In this document: positions 7,725-16,234 of the stretch, piece by piece
Position numbering within the stretch: the stretch's first letter is position 1
Layout of the letters: each line of letters starts with the position of its first letter
Source: Sanguibacter sp. HDW7
Lineage (GTDB): Bacteria; Actinomycetota; Actinomycetes; Actinomycetales; Cellulomonadaceae
Reading direction: 5' to 3'
NCBI RefSeq assembly: GCF_011300875.1
Contig: NZ_CP049862.1
Span: forward strand, 3,162,001-3,226,000
Length of the DNA: 64,000 nt
Translations under genes and position numbers: made by a program
Notes under the pieces: generated by a model
What the model was told of the DNA's origin: nothing
Seen by the model: the letters and a program-made list of their open reading frames with translations, nothing else
The model's database searches: none

Positions 7725-8501
7725 ATGAGCACGTCTGCCCTGCGTCCCGGCGCCGTCGCCTGGATCGACATCTCGACGACCGACATCGAGGCCGTCCGCC
7801 CCTTCTACGAGTCCGTGCTCGGCTGGCGCATCGAGGACGGCGGCGAGGAGAGCGGCCATTACCACCTCGCGCACGTCGGCGACCGGCTCGTCGCCGGCCT
7901 CATGCCCGTCACCCCTGAGTCTGCCGCGATGGTCCCCGGCACGCGAGACGCATGGATCGTCTCGCTCGGCGTGACCGACCTCGAGGCCGCGGTCGCACGC
8001 GCCCGCGCCGAGGGCGCGACGATCCACCACGAGCCCATGACGCTGCCCGACGGCGGCCTCTTCGCCTTCGTCTCCGACCCGTCGGGCGTCGACCTCGGAC
8101 TCATGCAGATCGCCGAGGGCGCCGAGCAGACGTTCGACGGCGAGACCGTCGGGAGCCCCGCATGGGCGGAGCTGTGGTCGGACGACTATGCGCGCGCCCG
8201 CGAGTTCTACACGCGCGTCGTCGGCTGGGAGCTCAACGACGACATGGTCTCCGACTCTTTCCGGTACGCGCGGCACATGATCGACGGCGAACCCGCGATC
8301 GCGCTCGCCGACGCGACGCTCGAGGAGTCGGTCGAGGGCGGCCGCTGGCACGTGTACTTCAAGGTCGACGACGTCGACGCAGCGCTCGCGCGCGCGGAGG
8401 CCGCGGGCGGCCGGGCGGCGTCGGCGGTCGACGACACCCCGTTCGGTCGGCTCGTCACCGTGACCGACCCGGCGGGGGCGGTGTTCCGGCTCGTCCAGTA
8501 G
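7725..8501 (+). CDS. Tandem-domain VOC family protein
   Basis: A 258-aa protein with two vicinal-oxygen-chelate domains (about residues 8-120 and 138-258), each of the glyoxalase/bleomycin-resistance/dioxygenase fold. Each domain has the AWIDISTTDIEAVRPFYESVLGW-like or AWAELWSDDYARAREFYTRVVGW-like first strand-helix. Potential metal ligands are His/Glu residues at the ends of the sheets. Two-domain proteins of this type are common in actinobacteria and mostly uncharacterised. AAGGAC precedes ATG 7725. It stands alone and converges with the asparaginase gene. Confidence 0.87.
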   Translation: MSTSALRPGAVAWIDISTTDIEAVRPFYESVLGWRIEDGGEESGHYHLAHVGDRLVAGLMPVTPESAAMVPGTRDAWIVSLGVTDLEAAVARARAEGATIHHEPMTLPDGGLFAFVSDPSGVDLGLMQIAEGAEQTFDGETVGSPAWAELWSDDYARAREFYTRVVGWELNDDMVSDSFRYARHMIDGEPAIALADATLEESVEGGRWHVYFKVDDVDAALARAEAAGGRAASAVDDTPFGRLVTVTDPAGAVFRLVQ

Positions 8502-8519
8502 TGCAGACGCGGGAGCCCG

Positions 8520-9539
8520 TCACGCCTCCGCGTGGCGGGCGAACGCGTGCGCGAGCTCGCGGCCCTGCAGTCCCGACGCGAGCAGGAGCATGAGCAGCAG
8601 CCGCGCCTTCGTCGGCGTGAGGGTCCCGCCCGGCAGGACACCGCGCTCGAGAAGGTCGATCTCGCCGCCCTCGTAGCCGTACGTGTGCGTGAAGACGGGG
8701 CCCGCGCCGGTCCGCGAGCACAGGACGACTGGCATCGTCTGCGCAGTGAACGCGACGGCGTCGACCGCCGCCGCAGGCACGTGGCCCGCTCCCATGGCGA
8801 CGAGCACGACGCCGTCGTAACCGGCGTCGCCGAGCGCCGGCAGGACAGCGAGGTCGTCGCCGAGCCCGGCCGTGACGATCGCGACCTTCGCGGGCGGCCC
8901 GTCCGGCGACTCGAACGGCGGCAGCGGCCGCGGCGTCGCGCCCAGGCGCACGCGCCCCTCCGCAACGATCCCCACCGGCCCGAACGGCTCCGACGTGAAC
9001 GCATCGACCTTGAACGTCGACGTCTTCGTCACCCAGCGCGCCGCGTGCACCCGGTCGGCGAACACGACGAGCACGCCGCGCCCGCGCGCATCGGGGCTCG
9101 CCGCCGTGCGCAGCGCCGCGACGACGTTCGCCGCGCCGTCGGGCCCCGGGGCGGTGCGGTCGCGCATCGCGCCCGTGACGACGACCGGCACCTCGTCGGC
9201 CGCGCCGACGAGGTCGAGCGCGTACGCCGTCTCCTCGATCGTGTCGGTGCCCTGCGCGACGACGACACCGTCGACACCGTCGCCGTCCTCGACGAGCTCC
9301 GCGATGCACGCCGAGAGCTCGCGCAGGTCCGCGACCGTGAGCGACGGCGAGGGCACCATGCGCATCTCGACCGGCACGACCGTGAGGTCAGGCAGGAAGG
9401 GCGCGACCTCCCGCACGAACGTCGCCGCGCCCGAGACCGGCACGACCCCGCCGCCGCCCGCGTCGGGCCCGGGCGACGTGTCGCCGTCGAGCGGCTCGGA
9501 GCTGATCGTCCCGCCGAGCGTCACCAGTGCGATCCTCAT
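8520..9539 (-). CDS. ansA: L-asparaginase (type I/II fold)
   Basis: A 339-aa asparaginase that hydrolyses L-asparagine to aspartate and ammonia. The first catalytic threonine is in TLGGTI (residues 7-12) and the second lies in VVAQGTDTIEETAY near residue 95. VVVTGAMRD and the C-terminal TPTKARLLLMLLL are also family features. There is no signal peptide from ATG 9539, so it is predicted cytoplasmic. The frame stays open upstream through a Pro-Val repeat, discussed as a finding; the family N-terminus and lack of homology upstream support ATG 9539. Confidence 0.92.
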   Translation of the reverse strand: MRIALVTLGGTISSEPLDGDTSPGPDAGGGGVVPVSGAATFVREVAPFLPDLTVVPVEMRMVPSPSLTVADLRELSACIAELVEDGDGVDGVVVAQGTDTIEETAYALDLVGAADEVPVVVTGAMRDRTAPGPDGAANVVAALRTAASPDARGRGVLVVFADRVHAARWVTKTSTFKVDAFTSEPFGPVGIVAEGRVRLGATPRPLPPFESPDGPPAKVAIVTAGLGDDLAVLPALGDAGYDGVVLVAMGAGHVPAAAVDAVAFTAQTMPVVLCSRTGAGPVFTHTYGYEGGEIDLLERGVLPGGTLTPTKARLLLMLLLASGLQGRELAHAFARHAEA

Positions 9540-9631
9540 GGGCCCATCCTCCCGCGCACGGACGCGCGGGAGGGGGACCGCCACGACCTGCTGTCGGCCG
9601 GGGGCTGGCCCCGCCCCTGCATGGACACCAG

Positions 9632-9749
9632 CACCGGCACCGGCACCGGCCCGGACACTGGCACCGGCACGGGCCGGCACCGCCCCCGGCACGGGCACGG
9701 GCACGGGCACGGGCACGGGCACGGGCACGGGCACGGGCACGGGCACGGG
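9632..9749. repeat. Hexanucleotide array (CACGGG)10 plus CACCGG variants
   Basis: Ten perfect head-to-tail CACGGG units fill 9690-9749. They are preceded from 9632 by imperfect CACCGG units with interruptions. The array lies 93-210 bp upstream of the asparaginase start and just past the stop of the GH31 gene. On the minus strand each unit is CCCGTG, so every copy carries a potential GTG start in frame with asparaginase. Confidence 0.93.
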
Positions 9750-9779
9750 CGTAGCCTCCGCCTCGGCCCGCGCCGCGCG

Positions 9780-12278
9780 TCAGCCGCGCGCCGTGAGGAT
9801 CTCGACGAGCGCTGAACGCAGCGCGGGCTCGAGGCCGAGCGCCTCGAGGTGCCCGAGGCGCACGGCGAGCGGGTGCCCTGACGTCGTGACGTCCATGACG
9901 CGGCTCTTGAGGTCGTACTCGATGCGGGCCGCGTCGAGCAGCTCGAAGACGAGCCTGCCCGTGTCGTTGCCCGCGAGCGCGACCTCGCCGCTCGCAGGGT
10001 GGAGGGTGATAGTCAGGCGCGAGTCGGCGGCGACGTCGGCGACGCGCACGGCGAGGCCCGTCGCGCCCGTCTCGCCGGGCAGGGGTGCGAACGCGTCGAG
10101 GTGGACGTCGGCCGGGCGGCCGTCGACCGTCGCGGACGCGGTGCCGCCCCAGCCGAGGTCGACCGCCGGCAGAAGGACCGTCCACGTGCGGGAGCCGGGC
10201 GCGGACGCGCGTGCCGCCGCGGCGTCGCCGCGGGTCGCGACCGGCTCGACGGTGAACGTGCCCGACGACTGCGTCCAGCGCAGCGGCGTGACGAGCGTCG
10301 GGACCTCGGTCGGGCCGCCAGGTCCGGGCACGGAGCCGTCGTCCTCGAGCAAGTCGAACGCACCGTCCGCACCCGCGACGACGAGGACCTCGAGGTCGCG
10401 GGGCGCCTCGGCGCCGTTGACGGGGACGTGCGCGCCGTCGAGGGGAACGATCGCGCCGGGCCGGGCGAGCACCGGGATCGACGCGAGGTCGCGCCACAGG
10501 ACGATCTCGCGGCCGCCGTCGTAGACGGTGCCCGTGAGGACGTCGACCCACGTGCCGTCGGGCAGCCACGTGTGCACCGAGCCGCGACCGAGGCGCGCGT
10601 CGGCGGGCTGCGTCACGGGCGCCACGAGCAGGCTCGTGCCGAAGCGGAACTGGTTCGGCACCCGGTACGCCTCCGGCGCCTCCGGGTGCTCCCAGTACAT
10701 GGGCTCGACGAGCGGCGCGCCCTCCGCGGCGCGGTGGTTCATCGTGTGGAGGTACGGCACGAGGCGGTGCCGCAGACGCAGGAAGGCCGTCTGCACCCGC
10801 TGCGCCTGAGGGCCGGACGCCCACGGCTCCTTGTGGGTGAACGTGTTGTTGCCCGAGTGCAGGCGCATGATCGGCGAGAGCACGCCGAGCTGCACCCAGC
10901 GGGTCGCGAGCTCGTCGTCCTTGACGCCGTGCATGTGCCCGCCGATGTCGTGGCTCCACCAGCCGTAGCCGATGTTCGACGCGGACGCCGTGAAGTACGG
11001 CTGGAAGTCGAGCGATGCCCACGTGATCGCAGAGTCGCCGCTGAACCCGACCGGGTAACGGTGCGAACCCGGGCCCGCGTAGCGCGAGAAGGTCAGCGGC
11101 CGACGCTCGCGGCCCTCGCGTCGGTCGGCGTTGTCGAGGAAGTGGACGTGGTTGAGCATCCACAAGGGGTCGATGCCGGAGACGCGCGAGTTGGGTCCGG
11201 ACTGCCAGTCGAGCCACCAGAAGTCGACGCCGTCGCGCTCGAGCCCGCGGTGGAGCACGTCGAGGTACGCCTCGAGGAATGCGCGGTCGGTGACGTCGAA
11301 CTGGATGGGCGCCTCGTCGTCGGTGCTGCGTCCGAGCGCGGCGGCCATCGCGGGGTAGGCGTCCTCGAAGGCGCGCACGCCGTCGGCCGGGTGGACGTTG
11401 AGGGTGACGCGCAGCCCGTGCTCGTGGAGCCAGTCGATGAACGCGGCCGGGTCGGGGTAGAGGTCCCGGTTCCACGTGTAGCCAGTCCAGCCGGAGCCGA
11501 AGCGAGCCGGGACGTCGACGACGTGCCAGTCCATGTCGATGACGGACACCGAGAACGGGATGCCTTCGGCCGCGAAGCGTTCCATGAGCTCGCGGTAGCC
11601 GTCGGCGGTGTACGGGTAGTAGCGCGACCACCACGAGCCGAGCGCGAAGCGCGGCAGGAGCGGCGTCGGCCCGGAGACGCGGAAAAGGTCGCGCACGGCG
11701 CCGCGGTAGTCGTGGCCGTGCGCGAAGACGTAGAGGTCGCAAGCGCCCTCGGGTCGCGGGGCGACCCAGCCGTCGTCCGTGAGGAGGAGGGTCGTCGAGT
11801 CGTCGAGCGCGATGACGCCGGTGTGGGAGACGACGCCGTCGTCGAGGTCGACGGCACCGTCGGCGGTGTCGAGGGTCCGTGCCGTGCCGGGGAGGCGGAC
11901 GAGGCCCGCGGAGTTGCCGTCGCGGTCCCATCGCGGCTGGTCGGGACGCCACACCGACTGGTAGGCGGTGTGGCCACCGAGCGCTTCGACGCTGAGGCCC
12001 GACGTCGTCAGCGGGCCTTTGTCGTAGGTGAGTCGGAGCCGGGCCGTGGTGATCTCGACATGGGTGCCGGTGTCGTCGACCGTGAGATCTGGCACGGGCA
12101 GGTCGCGATGGAGGGCGAAGGCCGAGGCGCGGTCCTCGAAGCGGCCGTCGGGGGCGTGCTCGATGCGCACGAGGGCGTCCGTGAGGACGGTGATGCGCCA
12201 CGTGTCGCCCGACACGACGGCGTCGGGGCGAGCAAGCGGCGTGGTCCGGATCTGGCGGAGGCCGGTGTCGGGCTGCAT
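9780..12278 (-). CDS. Glycoside hydrolase family 31 (alpha-glucosidase/alpha-xylosidase)
   Basis: An 832-aa GH31 retaining alpha-glycosidase. The nucleophile region is DFWWLDWQSG (Asp of WLDW), the acid/base region is VGFSGDSAITW, and the conserved SHDIGGHM and RLHSGNN segments follow. N- and C-terminal beta-sandwich domains flank the (beta/alpha)8 barrel, as in full-length GH31 enzymes. No signal peptide, hence cytoplasmic. Whether it attacks alpha-glucosides or alpha-xylosides cannot be decided by eye. ATG 12278 begins a Met-Gln-Pro N-terminus; upstream in-frame sequence is low-complexity. It is monocistronic. Confidence 0.9.
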   Translation of the reverse strand: MQPDTGLRQIRTTPLARPDAVVSGDTWRITVLTDALVRIEHAPDGRFEDRASAFALHRDLPVPDLTVDDTGTHVEITTARLRLTYDKGPLTTSGLSVEALGGHTAYQSVWRPDQPRWDRDGNSAGLVRLPGTARTLDTADGAVDLDDGVVSHTGVIALDDSTTLLLTDDGWVAPRPEGACDLYVFAHGHDYRGAVRDLFRVSGPTPLLPRFALGSWWSRYYPYTADGYRELMERFAAEGIPFSVSVIDMDWHVVDVPARFGSGWTGYTWNRDLYPDPAAFIDWLHEHGLRVTLNVHPADGVRAFEDAYPAMAAALGRSTDDEAPIQFDVTDRAFLEAYLDVLHRGLERDGVDFWWLDWQSGPNSRVSGIDPLWMLNHVHFLDNADRREGRERRPLTFSRYAGPGSHRYPVGFSGDSAITWASLDFQPYFTASASNIGYGWWSHDIGGHMHGVKDDELATRWVQLGVLSPIMRLHSGNNTFTHKEPWASGPQAQRVQTAFLRLRHRLVPYLHTMNHRAAEGAPLVEPMYWEHPEAPEAYRVPNQFRFGTSLLVAPVTQPADARLGRGSVHTWLPDGTWVDVLTGTVYDGGREIVLWRDLASIPVLARPGAIVPLDGAHVPVNGAEAPRDLEVLVVAGADGAFDLLEDDGSVPGPGGPTEVPTLVTPLRWTQSSGTFTVEPVATRGDAAAARASAPGSRTWTVLLPAVDLGWGGTASATVDGRPADVHLDAFAPLPGETGATGLAVRVADVAADSRLTITLHPASGEVALAGNDTGRLVFELLDAARIEYDLKSRVMDVTTSGHPLAVRLGHLEALGLEPALRSALVEILTARG

Positions 12279-12311
12279 GGAGCCATCCTCGCGCACGTCG
12301 CTCGGCTGCCG

Positions 12312-12338
12312 CCGACGGGGCCGACGGGGCCGACGGGG
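12312..12338. repeat. 9-bp tandem repeat CCGACGGGG x3
   Basis: Three perfect copies of CCGACGGGG, followed by a degenerate CCGACGACC, lie between the divergent GH31 and GNAT genes. The position overlaps the likely promoter zone. Confidence 0.85.
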
Positions 12339-12360
12339 CCGACGACCGTATGCTCGTGCA

Positions 12361-12900
12361 GTGCTCGTGACCCTCCGCCCCTGGACCCCCGACGACGCCG
12401 CGGCCCTCCTCGCCGCACGCGCAGGCGACCCGGAGCTCGACAAGCAGTTCGGCGGCTCCGGGCCGCGCACCCTCGAGGAGCACGAGGCGTTCATCGTCGC
12501 GGAGATGTGTGTCGACCCGACGTCACAGGTGAGCCTCGCGATCGACGTCGACGGACGCGCCGTCGGGAACGTCGGCGTCGGCGCGATCGAGCCGCGTCAC
12601 AACACCGGGTGGATGCACTACTGGACCGCCGTCGAGGCGCGCGGCGCGGGGCTGGCGTCGCGCGCGTGCGCGAGCCTCGCGCGCTACGCGTTCGAGCACC
12701 TGGGCGTCCACAGGCTCGAGCTCGGGCATCGCGTCAACAACCCCGCGTCGTGCCGGGTCGCGCACCGAGCCGGGTTCGCTGCCGAAGGCCTCGAACGGCA
12801 CAAGCTCCGCTACGGCACCGAGCGTTTCGACGTCGAGACCCACGCGCGCCTCGCGACCGACCCCGACCCCGACCTCGCACCCATCCCGATCCTCCTCTGA
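12361..12900 (+). CDS. GNAT N-acetyltransferase (RimJ/RimL-like)
   Basis: A 179-aa acetyltransferase of the GNAT superfamily. The start VLVTLRPWTPDDAAALLA, the acceptor-side TGWMHYWTAVEARGAGLASRA and the acetyl-CoA-binding helix followed by LELGHRVNNPASCRVAHRAGF resemble RimJ/RimL-type enzymes that acetylate protein N-termini or amines. The substrate is unknown. The start is probably GTG 12361; GTG 12367 is possible. It is divergent from the GH31 gene, with an M18 peptidase gene 55 bp downstream. Confidence 0.82.
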   Translation: MLVTLRPWTPDDAAALLAARAGDPELDKQFGGSGPRTLEEHEAFIVAEMCVDPTSQVSLAIDVDGRAVGNVGVGAIEPRHNTGWMHYWTAVEARGAGLASRACASLARYAFEHLGVHRLELGHRVNNPASCRVAHRAGFAAEGLERHKLRYGTERFDVETHARLATDPDPDLAPIPILL

Positions 12901-12955
12901 CGAGGTCCGAGCCGCGTCCGGGTCGGGGGACGACGGGCGGTGGGAGGATGGTCGC

Positions 12956-14227
12956 ATGCTCCTCGACGACCACATCGACGACTTCGCGTCGTTCATCTCC
13001 GCGTCCCCCTCCTCGTTCCACGCCGTCGCCGAGGCCGCTCGGCGACTCGACGCCGCAGGCTTCACGCGCCTCGAGGAGACCGACGAGTGGGCCGCCACGG
13101 ACACGGCCCGCGCCTACGTCGTCCGCGAGGGCGCGATCATCGCGTGGGTCCGCCCCGCCGACGCGACGCCGACGACCCCCTTCCGCATCCTCGGCGCGCA
13201 CACCGACTCCCCCGGCCTCAAGGCCAAGCCCGACCCGCGCCTCGACGCCCACGGCTGGAACCAGGTCGCCGTCGAGGTCTACGGCGGGCCGCTCCTCAAC
13301 AGCTGGCTCGACCGCGAGCTCGAGCTCGCGGGCCGCCTCGTCACGCGCGACGGCTCCGAGCACCTCGTGCGCACGGGCCCCTACCTGCGCCTGCCGCAGC
13401 TCGCGATCCACCTCGACCGCGCCGCCAACGACGGCCTCGCGCTCGACAAGCAGCGTCACACGCAGCCGATCTTCGGCGTCGTCGGCGACGGCTCGGGCAC
13501 CGAGGGCGACATCCTCACGCACCTCGCGTCGCTCGCGGGCATCGACCCGGCCGACGTCGTCGGGCACGACCTCATCACCGTCGACACCGCTGCCCCGCAG
13601 CGCTTCGGCGCAGGCCAGGGCCTCTTCGCAGCCCCGCGCATGGACAACCTCACGTCCGTGCACGCGGCACTCCTCGCGCTGCTCGACGCTCCGGCCGACG
13701 CCCCGCACACGAGCGTCCTCGCCGCGTTCGACCACGAGGAGATCGGCTCGGAGACGCGGTCAGGCGCGTGCGGGCCGTTCCTCGAGGACGTCCTCGTCCG
13801 GCTCTCCGGCGGCACCGCGACCGAGCTGCGCCGGGCCTACGCCGCGTCGTGGCACGTCTCGAGCGACGTCGGGCACTCCGTGCACCCCAACTACGCCGAG
13901 CGCCACGACCCGACGCACCACCCGCTCGCGGGCTCAGGCCCGCTCCTCAAGGTCAACGCCAACCAGCGCTACGCGACCGACGGACCCGGCGCCGCCCTCT
14001 GGGCACGCTGCTGCGACACCGCCGGGACGACCGCCCAGCCGTTCGTCTCGAACAACACGGTGCCGTGCGGCTCGACGACGGGCCCGCTCACCGCGACCCG
14101 CCTCGGCATCCGCACGGTCGACGTCGGCGCGCCCCTCCTCTCCATGCACTCCGCACGCGAGCTCGTCCATGTCCGGGACGTCGTGGCGCTCTCCGGCGCG
14201 ATCGGCGCGTTCTTCGCGGGGGCCTGA
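12956..14227 (+). CDS. apeB: M18 family aspartyl-type aminopeptidase
   Basis: A 423-aa cytosolic metallo-aminopeptidase of family M18, which removes acidic or neutral N-terminal residues and uses two zinc ions. The N-terminus has the family SPSSFHAVAEA motif, ILGAHTDSPGLKAKP carries zinc ligands, AAFDHEEIGSET carries the catalytic Glu, and VGHSVHPNYAE and SMHSARELV the remaining ligands. The length matches the family. It ends 72 bp before a strong hairpin. ATG 12956 was chosen because the family N-terminus fits. Confidence 0.94.
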   Translation: MLLDDHIDDFASFISASPSSFHAVAEAARRLDAAGFTRLEETDEWAATDTARAYVVREGAIIAWVRPADATPTTPFRILGAHTDSPGLKAKPDPRLDAHGWNQVAVEVYGGPLLNSWLDRELELAGRLVTRDGSEHLVRTGPYLRLPQLAIHLDRAANDGLALDKQRHTQPIFGVVGDGSGTEGDILTHLASLAGIDPADVVGHDLITVDTAAPQRFGAGQGLFAAPRMDNLTSVHAALLALLDAPADAPHTSVLAAFDHEEIGSETRSGACGPFLEDVLVRLSGGTATELRRAYAASWHVSSDVGHSVHPNYAERHDPTHHPLAGSGPLLKVNANQRYATDGPGAALWARCCDTAGTTAQPFVSNNTVPCGSTTGPLTATRLGIRTVDVGAPLLSMHSARELVHVRDVVALSGAIGAFFAGA

Positions 14228-14298
14228 ACCTCCCGCCGGGCGGCACCGCGCGACGGCCCGGCCCAGGGGCCCGCGCCCGCCGTCGGCGCGGGGCACCC

Positions 14299-14339
14299 GC
14301 GAGCCCCGGGGCGCGTGAGGATCACGTCCCGGGGCTCGC
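14299..14339 (+). terminator. GC hairpin after the M18 gene
   Basis: Perfect 12-bp arms (14299-14310 and 14328-14339) with a 17-nt loop lie 72 bp downstream of the aminopeptidase stop. There is no U-tract, as is common in actinobacteria. It separates the M18 gene from the M15 gene. Confidence 0.6.
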
Positions 14340-14412
14340 TCATGGATCCGATCCGCCCGTCGATAGGACCTGTGCCCAGGTGCGTCCGCCCGGGCACGGC
14401 AGGAGGAGCAGC

Positions 14413-15048
14413 ATGACCGGTGTCGCGTCCGTCACCGCACGGATCAGCGAGATCACGGGCTACATCGACGCGCTCGCGCAGGGGCCCGCCGTCGGCGTGC
14501 TGGGGCTCGACCTTGCGGCCACGGGAGCGACGACGGCGCGGAACGTCGGAGGCATGCAGTCGACAGCCGATGCGTTCGCCAGCACTCTCTCGCAGGTCGA
14601 CGGCACGACGCGCACCGACGTGGGCGGAGGGCTATCCGCCGTGGACTCCCACGGCGTTCCCACGGAGCTCAAGCGCTATGGGAATGGCACGATCCCCGCG
14701 TCGGCGCTCACCGAGATCTCCGGCTCGCACCACAAGCTGTGGGAGCCGGCCGCGACCTCCTTCGAGGCGCTTCGCGCAGCGGCCAAGGCCGACGGCGTCG
14801 AGATCGGCATCACCGACTCGTACCGGACGTACGACACGCAGGTCGACCTCGTCCGCCGCAAGGGCCTCTACACCGAGGGCGGTCTCGCCGCGAAGCCGGG
14901 CACGTCGAACCACGGCTGGGGCACGGCCCTCGACCTGCGGCTCGACGGTGAGGCACTGTCATGGATGCGGACGAACGCTGGCGACTTCGGCTTCGTCGAG
15001 GACACGCCGCGCGAGTCCTGGCACTGGGGCTACCACCCGACGCACTGA
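14413..15048 (+). CDS. M15 (VanY-like) D-Ala-D-Ala carboxypeptidase domain protein
   Basis: A 211-aa protein whose C-terminal half (about 95-211) is a zinc D,D-carboxypeptidase of family M15. The motifs ITDSYRTYDTQVDL, PGTSNHGWGTALDL and ESWHWGYHPTH supply the ligands (His, Asp, His) and catalytic Glu. Residues 1-90 look like a coiled, Gly/Ala-rich region resembling the N-terminal part of WXG100/T7-like or phage-tail-associated proteins, but this is only an impression. There is no signal peptide even though peptidoglycan is outside. AGGAGG at 14401 sets the ATG start. Confidence 0.85.
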   Translation: MTGVASVTARISEITGYIDALAQGPAVGVLGLDLAATGATTARNVGGMQSTADAFASTLSQVDGTTRTDVGGGLSAVDSHGVPTELKRYGNGTIPASALTEISGSHHKLWEPAATSFEALRAAAKADGVEIGITDSYRTYDTQVDLVRRKGLYTEGGLAAKPGTSNHGWGTALDLRLDGEALSWMRTNAGDFGFVEDTPRESWHWGYHPTH

Positions 15049-15106
15049 AACGCGTGCCCTCGCGTCCCGGCAGGAACGGCGGGCACGCGCCGGGACACGG
15101 CGCGAC

Positions 15107-15514
15107 TCAGACGAGCCGCGGCACCACGTGGTCGCGCAGCAGCGGCGCGAGGTCCTCGCGGCCGGGCGCGGTCGCCGGGTCGAGCCATGCGAGCTCGGCG
15201 ATCTCCGCCGCTGCGACCGGCACCGCTCCCGCGGGCAGCGGTGCGAGGAACACGGTCGAGTCGATGCGCGTGTCGGTCTCGTTCGCGGCGTCCGAGTCGA
15301 ACGTGTCGAGCAGCTCGAGGACCTCGGCGCTCAGGACGAGGCCGACCTCTTCGCGCACCTCGCGGACCGCAGCGGCGGACGCCGCCTCTCCTGGCTCGAG
15401 CTTTCCCCCGACGAGCATGAACTTGCTGGTTCCGCGCTTGCGGACGGTGAGGATCTCACCGGCGGAGTTGCGGAAGCACACGGCGGCGATCGTGAGGACG
15501 GTGGTGGGAGGCAC
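15107..15514 (-). CDS. Nudix hydrolase
   Basis: A 135-aa Nudix protein. The Nudix box is complete at residues 37-59 (G-x5-E-x7-REVREEVGL), so the metal-binding glutamates are intact. Proteins of this size act on nucleoside diphosphate derivatives such as oxidised dNTPs, but the substrate is not evident. GTG 15514 was chosen because the Nudix fold begins right after it; the frame is open upstream through a hairpin and the antisense of the next gene. It lies downstream of a small acidic protein gene. Confidence 0.9.
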   Translation of the reverse strand: MPPTTVLTIAAVCFRNSAGEILTVRKRGTSKFMLVGGKLEPGEAASAAAVREVREEVGLVLSAEVLELLDTFDSDAANETDTRIDSTVFLAPLPAGAVPVAAAEIAELAWLDPATAPGREDLAPLLRDHVVPRLV

Positions 15515-15533
15515 GCCCCCAGGGTACGCCGCG

Positions 15534-15564
15534 ACCCTTCTGGCCCCGGCGGGGGCAGAAGGGT
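15534..15564 (-). terminator. Hairpin between small acidic gene and Nudix gene
   Basis: Arms 15534-15547 and 15551-15564 pair with one mismatch around a 3-nt loop. It lies 54 bp beyond the stop of the acidic-protein gene and 20 bp before the Nudix start, so it likely terminates the former. Confidence 0.55.
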
Positions 15565-15617
15565 CGAGGGTGGTGCGCGGGAAGGCCGGCGGGGCCTCGC
15601 CCCGGGCGGGTGTGGGA

Positions 15618-15830
15618 CTACCCCGCGTCGAAGCGCTCCTCCTCGGAGGCGTCGCTGTCGGAGACGTTGTGGTGATCGGACTCGTCCGGACCCGTGCCCG
15701 CGCTGCCGGCCGGTGCCATGACCGCGTCCGTAGAGTCCGCGGGGCGTCCGTGCGCGGGCCGGCCGCCCTTCGGCTCAGGCTCGCGCTGCTCCTCACCAGG
15801 TTCGGTGTCGTCCTCGGTGCGTCGGTCCAT
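15618..15830 (-). CDS. Small acidic hydrophilic protein (70 aa)
   Basis: A 70-aa strongly acidic, probably disordered protein (MDRRTEDDTEPGEEQREPEP at the start, DSDASEEERFDAG at the end). A clear Shine-Dalgarno GAGGAG sits 5-10 nt before ATG 15830. No known domain is visible. Its place directly downstream of the CsbD-like gene suggests a stress-associated role, but that is inference from context only. Confidence 0.6.
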   Translation of the reverse strand: MDRRTEDDTEPGEEQREPEPKGGRPAHGRPADSTDAVMAPAGSAGTGPDESDHHNVSDSDASEEERFDAG

Positions 15831-15874
15831 CGGTGCTCTCCTCACGTGGAGCGTCGGGGCGCGTCCTGCGTGGA

Positions 15875-15900
15875 GGGTGCGGGGCGTGAGCCCCGCACCC
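15875..15900 (-). terminator. Hairpin after csbD-like gene
   Basis: Perfect 11-bp arms (15875-15885 and 15890-15900) close a GTGA/TCAC loop 17 bp after the CsbD stop. This is a compact GC terminator candidate and separates the CsbD gene from the acidic-protein gene. Confidence 0.65.
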
Positions 15901-15916
15901 GGCCCCGTCGGGCGGA

Positions 15917-16093
15917 TCAGTCGCGACGGAACGCGTCCTTGACCTTCTCGCCCGCCTGCTTGAGGTCGGAGACGATCTGTTCCTTGCGGCCCTCGGCCTC
16001 GAGCTTCTCGTCGCCCGTGGCGCGACCAGCCGCTGCCTTGATGTCGCCCTCGACTCCCTGAGCAGCATTCTTGATCTTGTCGTCGATACCCAT
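15917..16093 (-). CDS. csbD: CsbD family stress protein
   Basis: A 58-aa CsbD-like protein, a small helical general-stress protein of unknown mechanism. The sequence MGIDDKIKNAAQGVEGDIKA, then RATGDEKLEAEGRKEQ and VKDAFRRD, is typical. AGGAGG lies 5 nt before ATG 16093, which decides this start over an upstream ATG. In many actinobacteria such genes belong to the SigB-type stress regulon, but no such promoter was recognised here. Confidence 0.9.
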   Translation of the reverse strand: MGIDDKIKNAAQGVEGDIKAAAGRATGDEKLEAEGRKEQIVSDLKQAGEKVKDAFRRD

Positions 16094-16188
16094 GGTTCCT
16101 CCTTGATCGGTGGTGCTTGTGGGCACCTCCACCGTAGGCACGTCCGTCCCGCCGTCGCATCCGGGCGCGGAGTCCCAGCACCTGCCGG

Positions 16189-16220
16189 CCCGGCCCGGGC
16201 CACCCTGTGCCCGGGCCGGG
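16189..16220 (-). terminator. Hairpin downstream of ABC-ATPase remnant
   Basis: Perfect 12-bp arms (16189-16200 and 16209-16220) with an 8-nt loop lie 15 bp past the stop of the TOBE-domain remnant. It looks like the original terminator left behind when the gene decayed. Confidence 0.55.
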
Positions 16221-16234
16221 GACGAGCGCCCGGC

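Noticed and set aside
8520-9746. Asparaginase start at the Pro-Val repeat
   Set aside because: The extension is only low-complexity Pro-Val and Ala-Gly. The enzyme fold begins directly at MRIALVTLGGT, so ATG 9539 was used; the extension is kept as a finding.
12940-15048. 702-codon frame joining the M18 region to the M15 peptidase
   Set aside because: Its first 490 codons are an Arg/Pro-rich shadow of apeB in another frame. Only the part after ATG 14413, which has its own AGGAGG, is protein-like.
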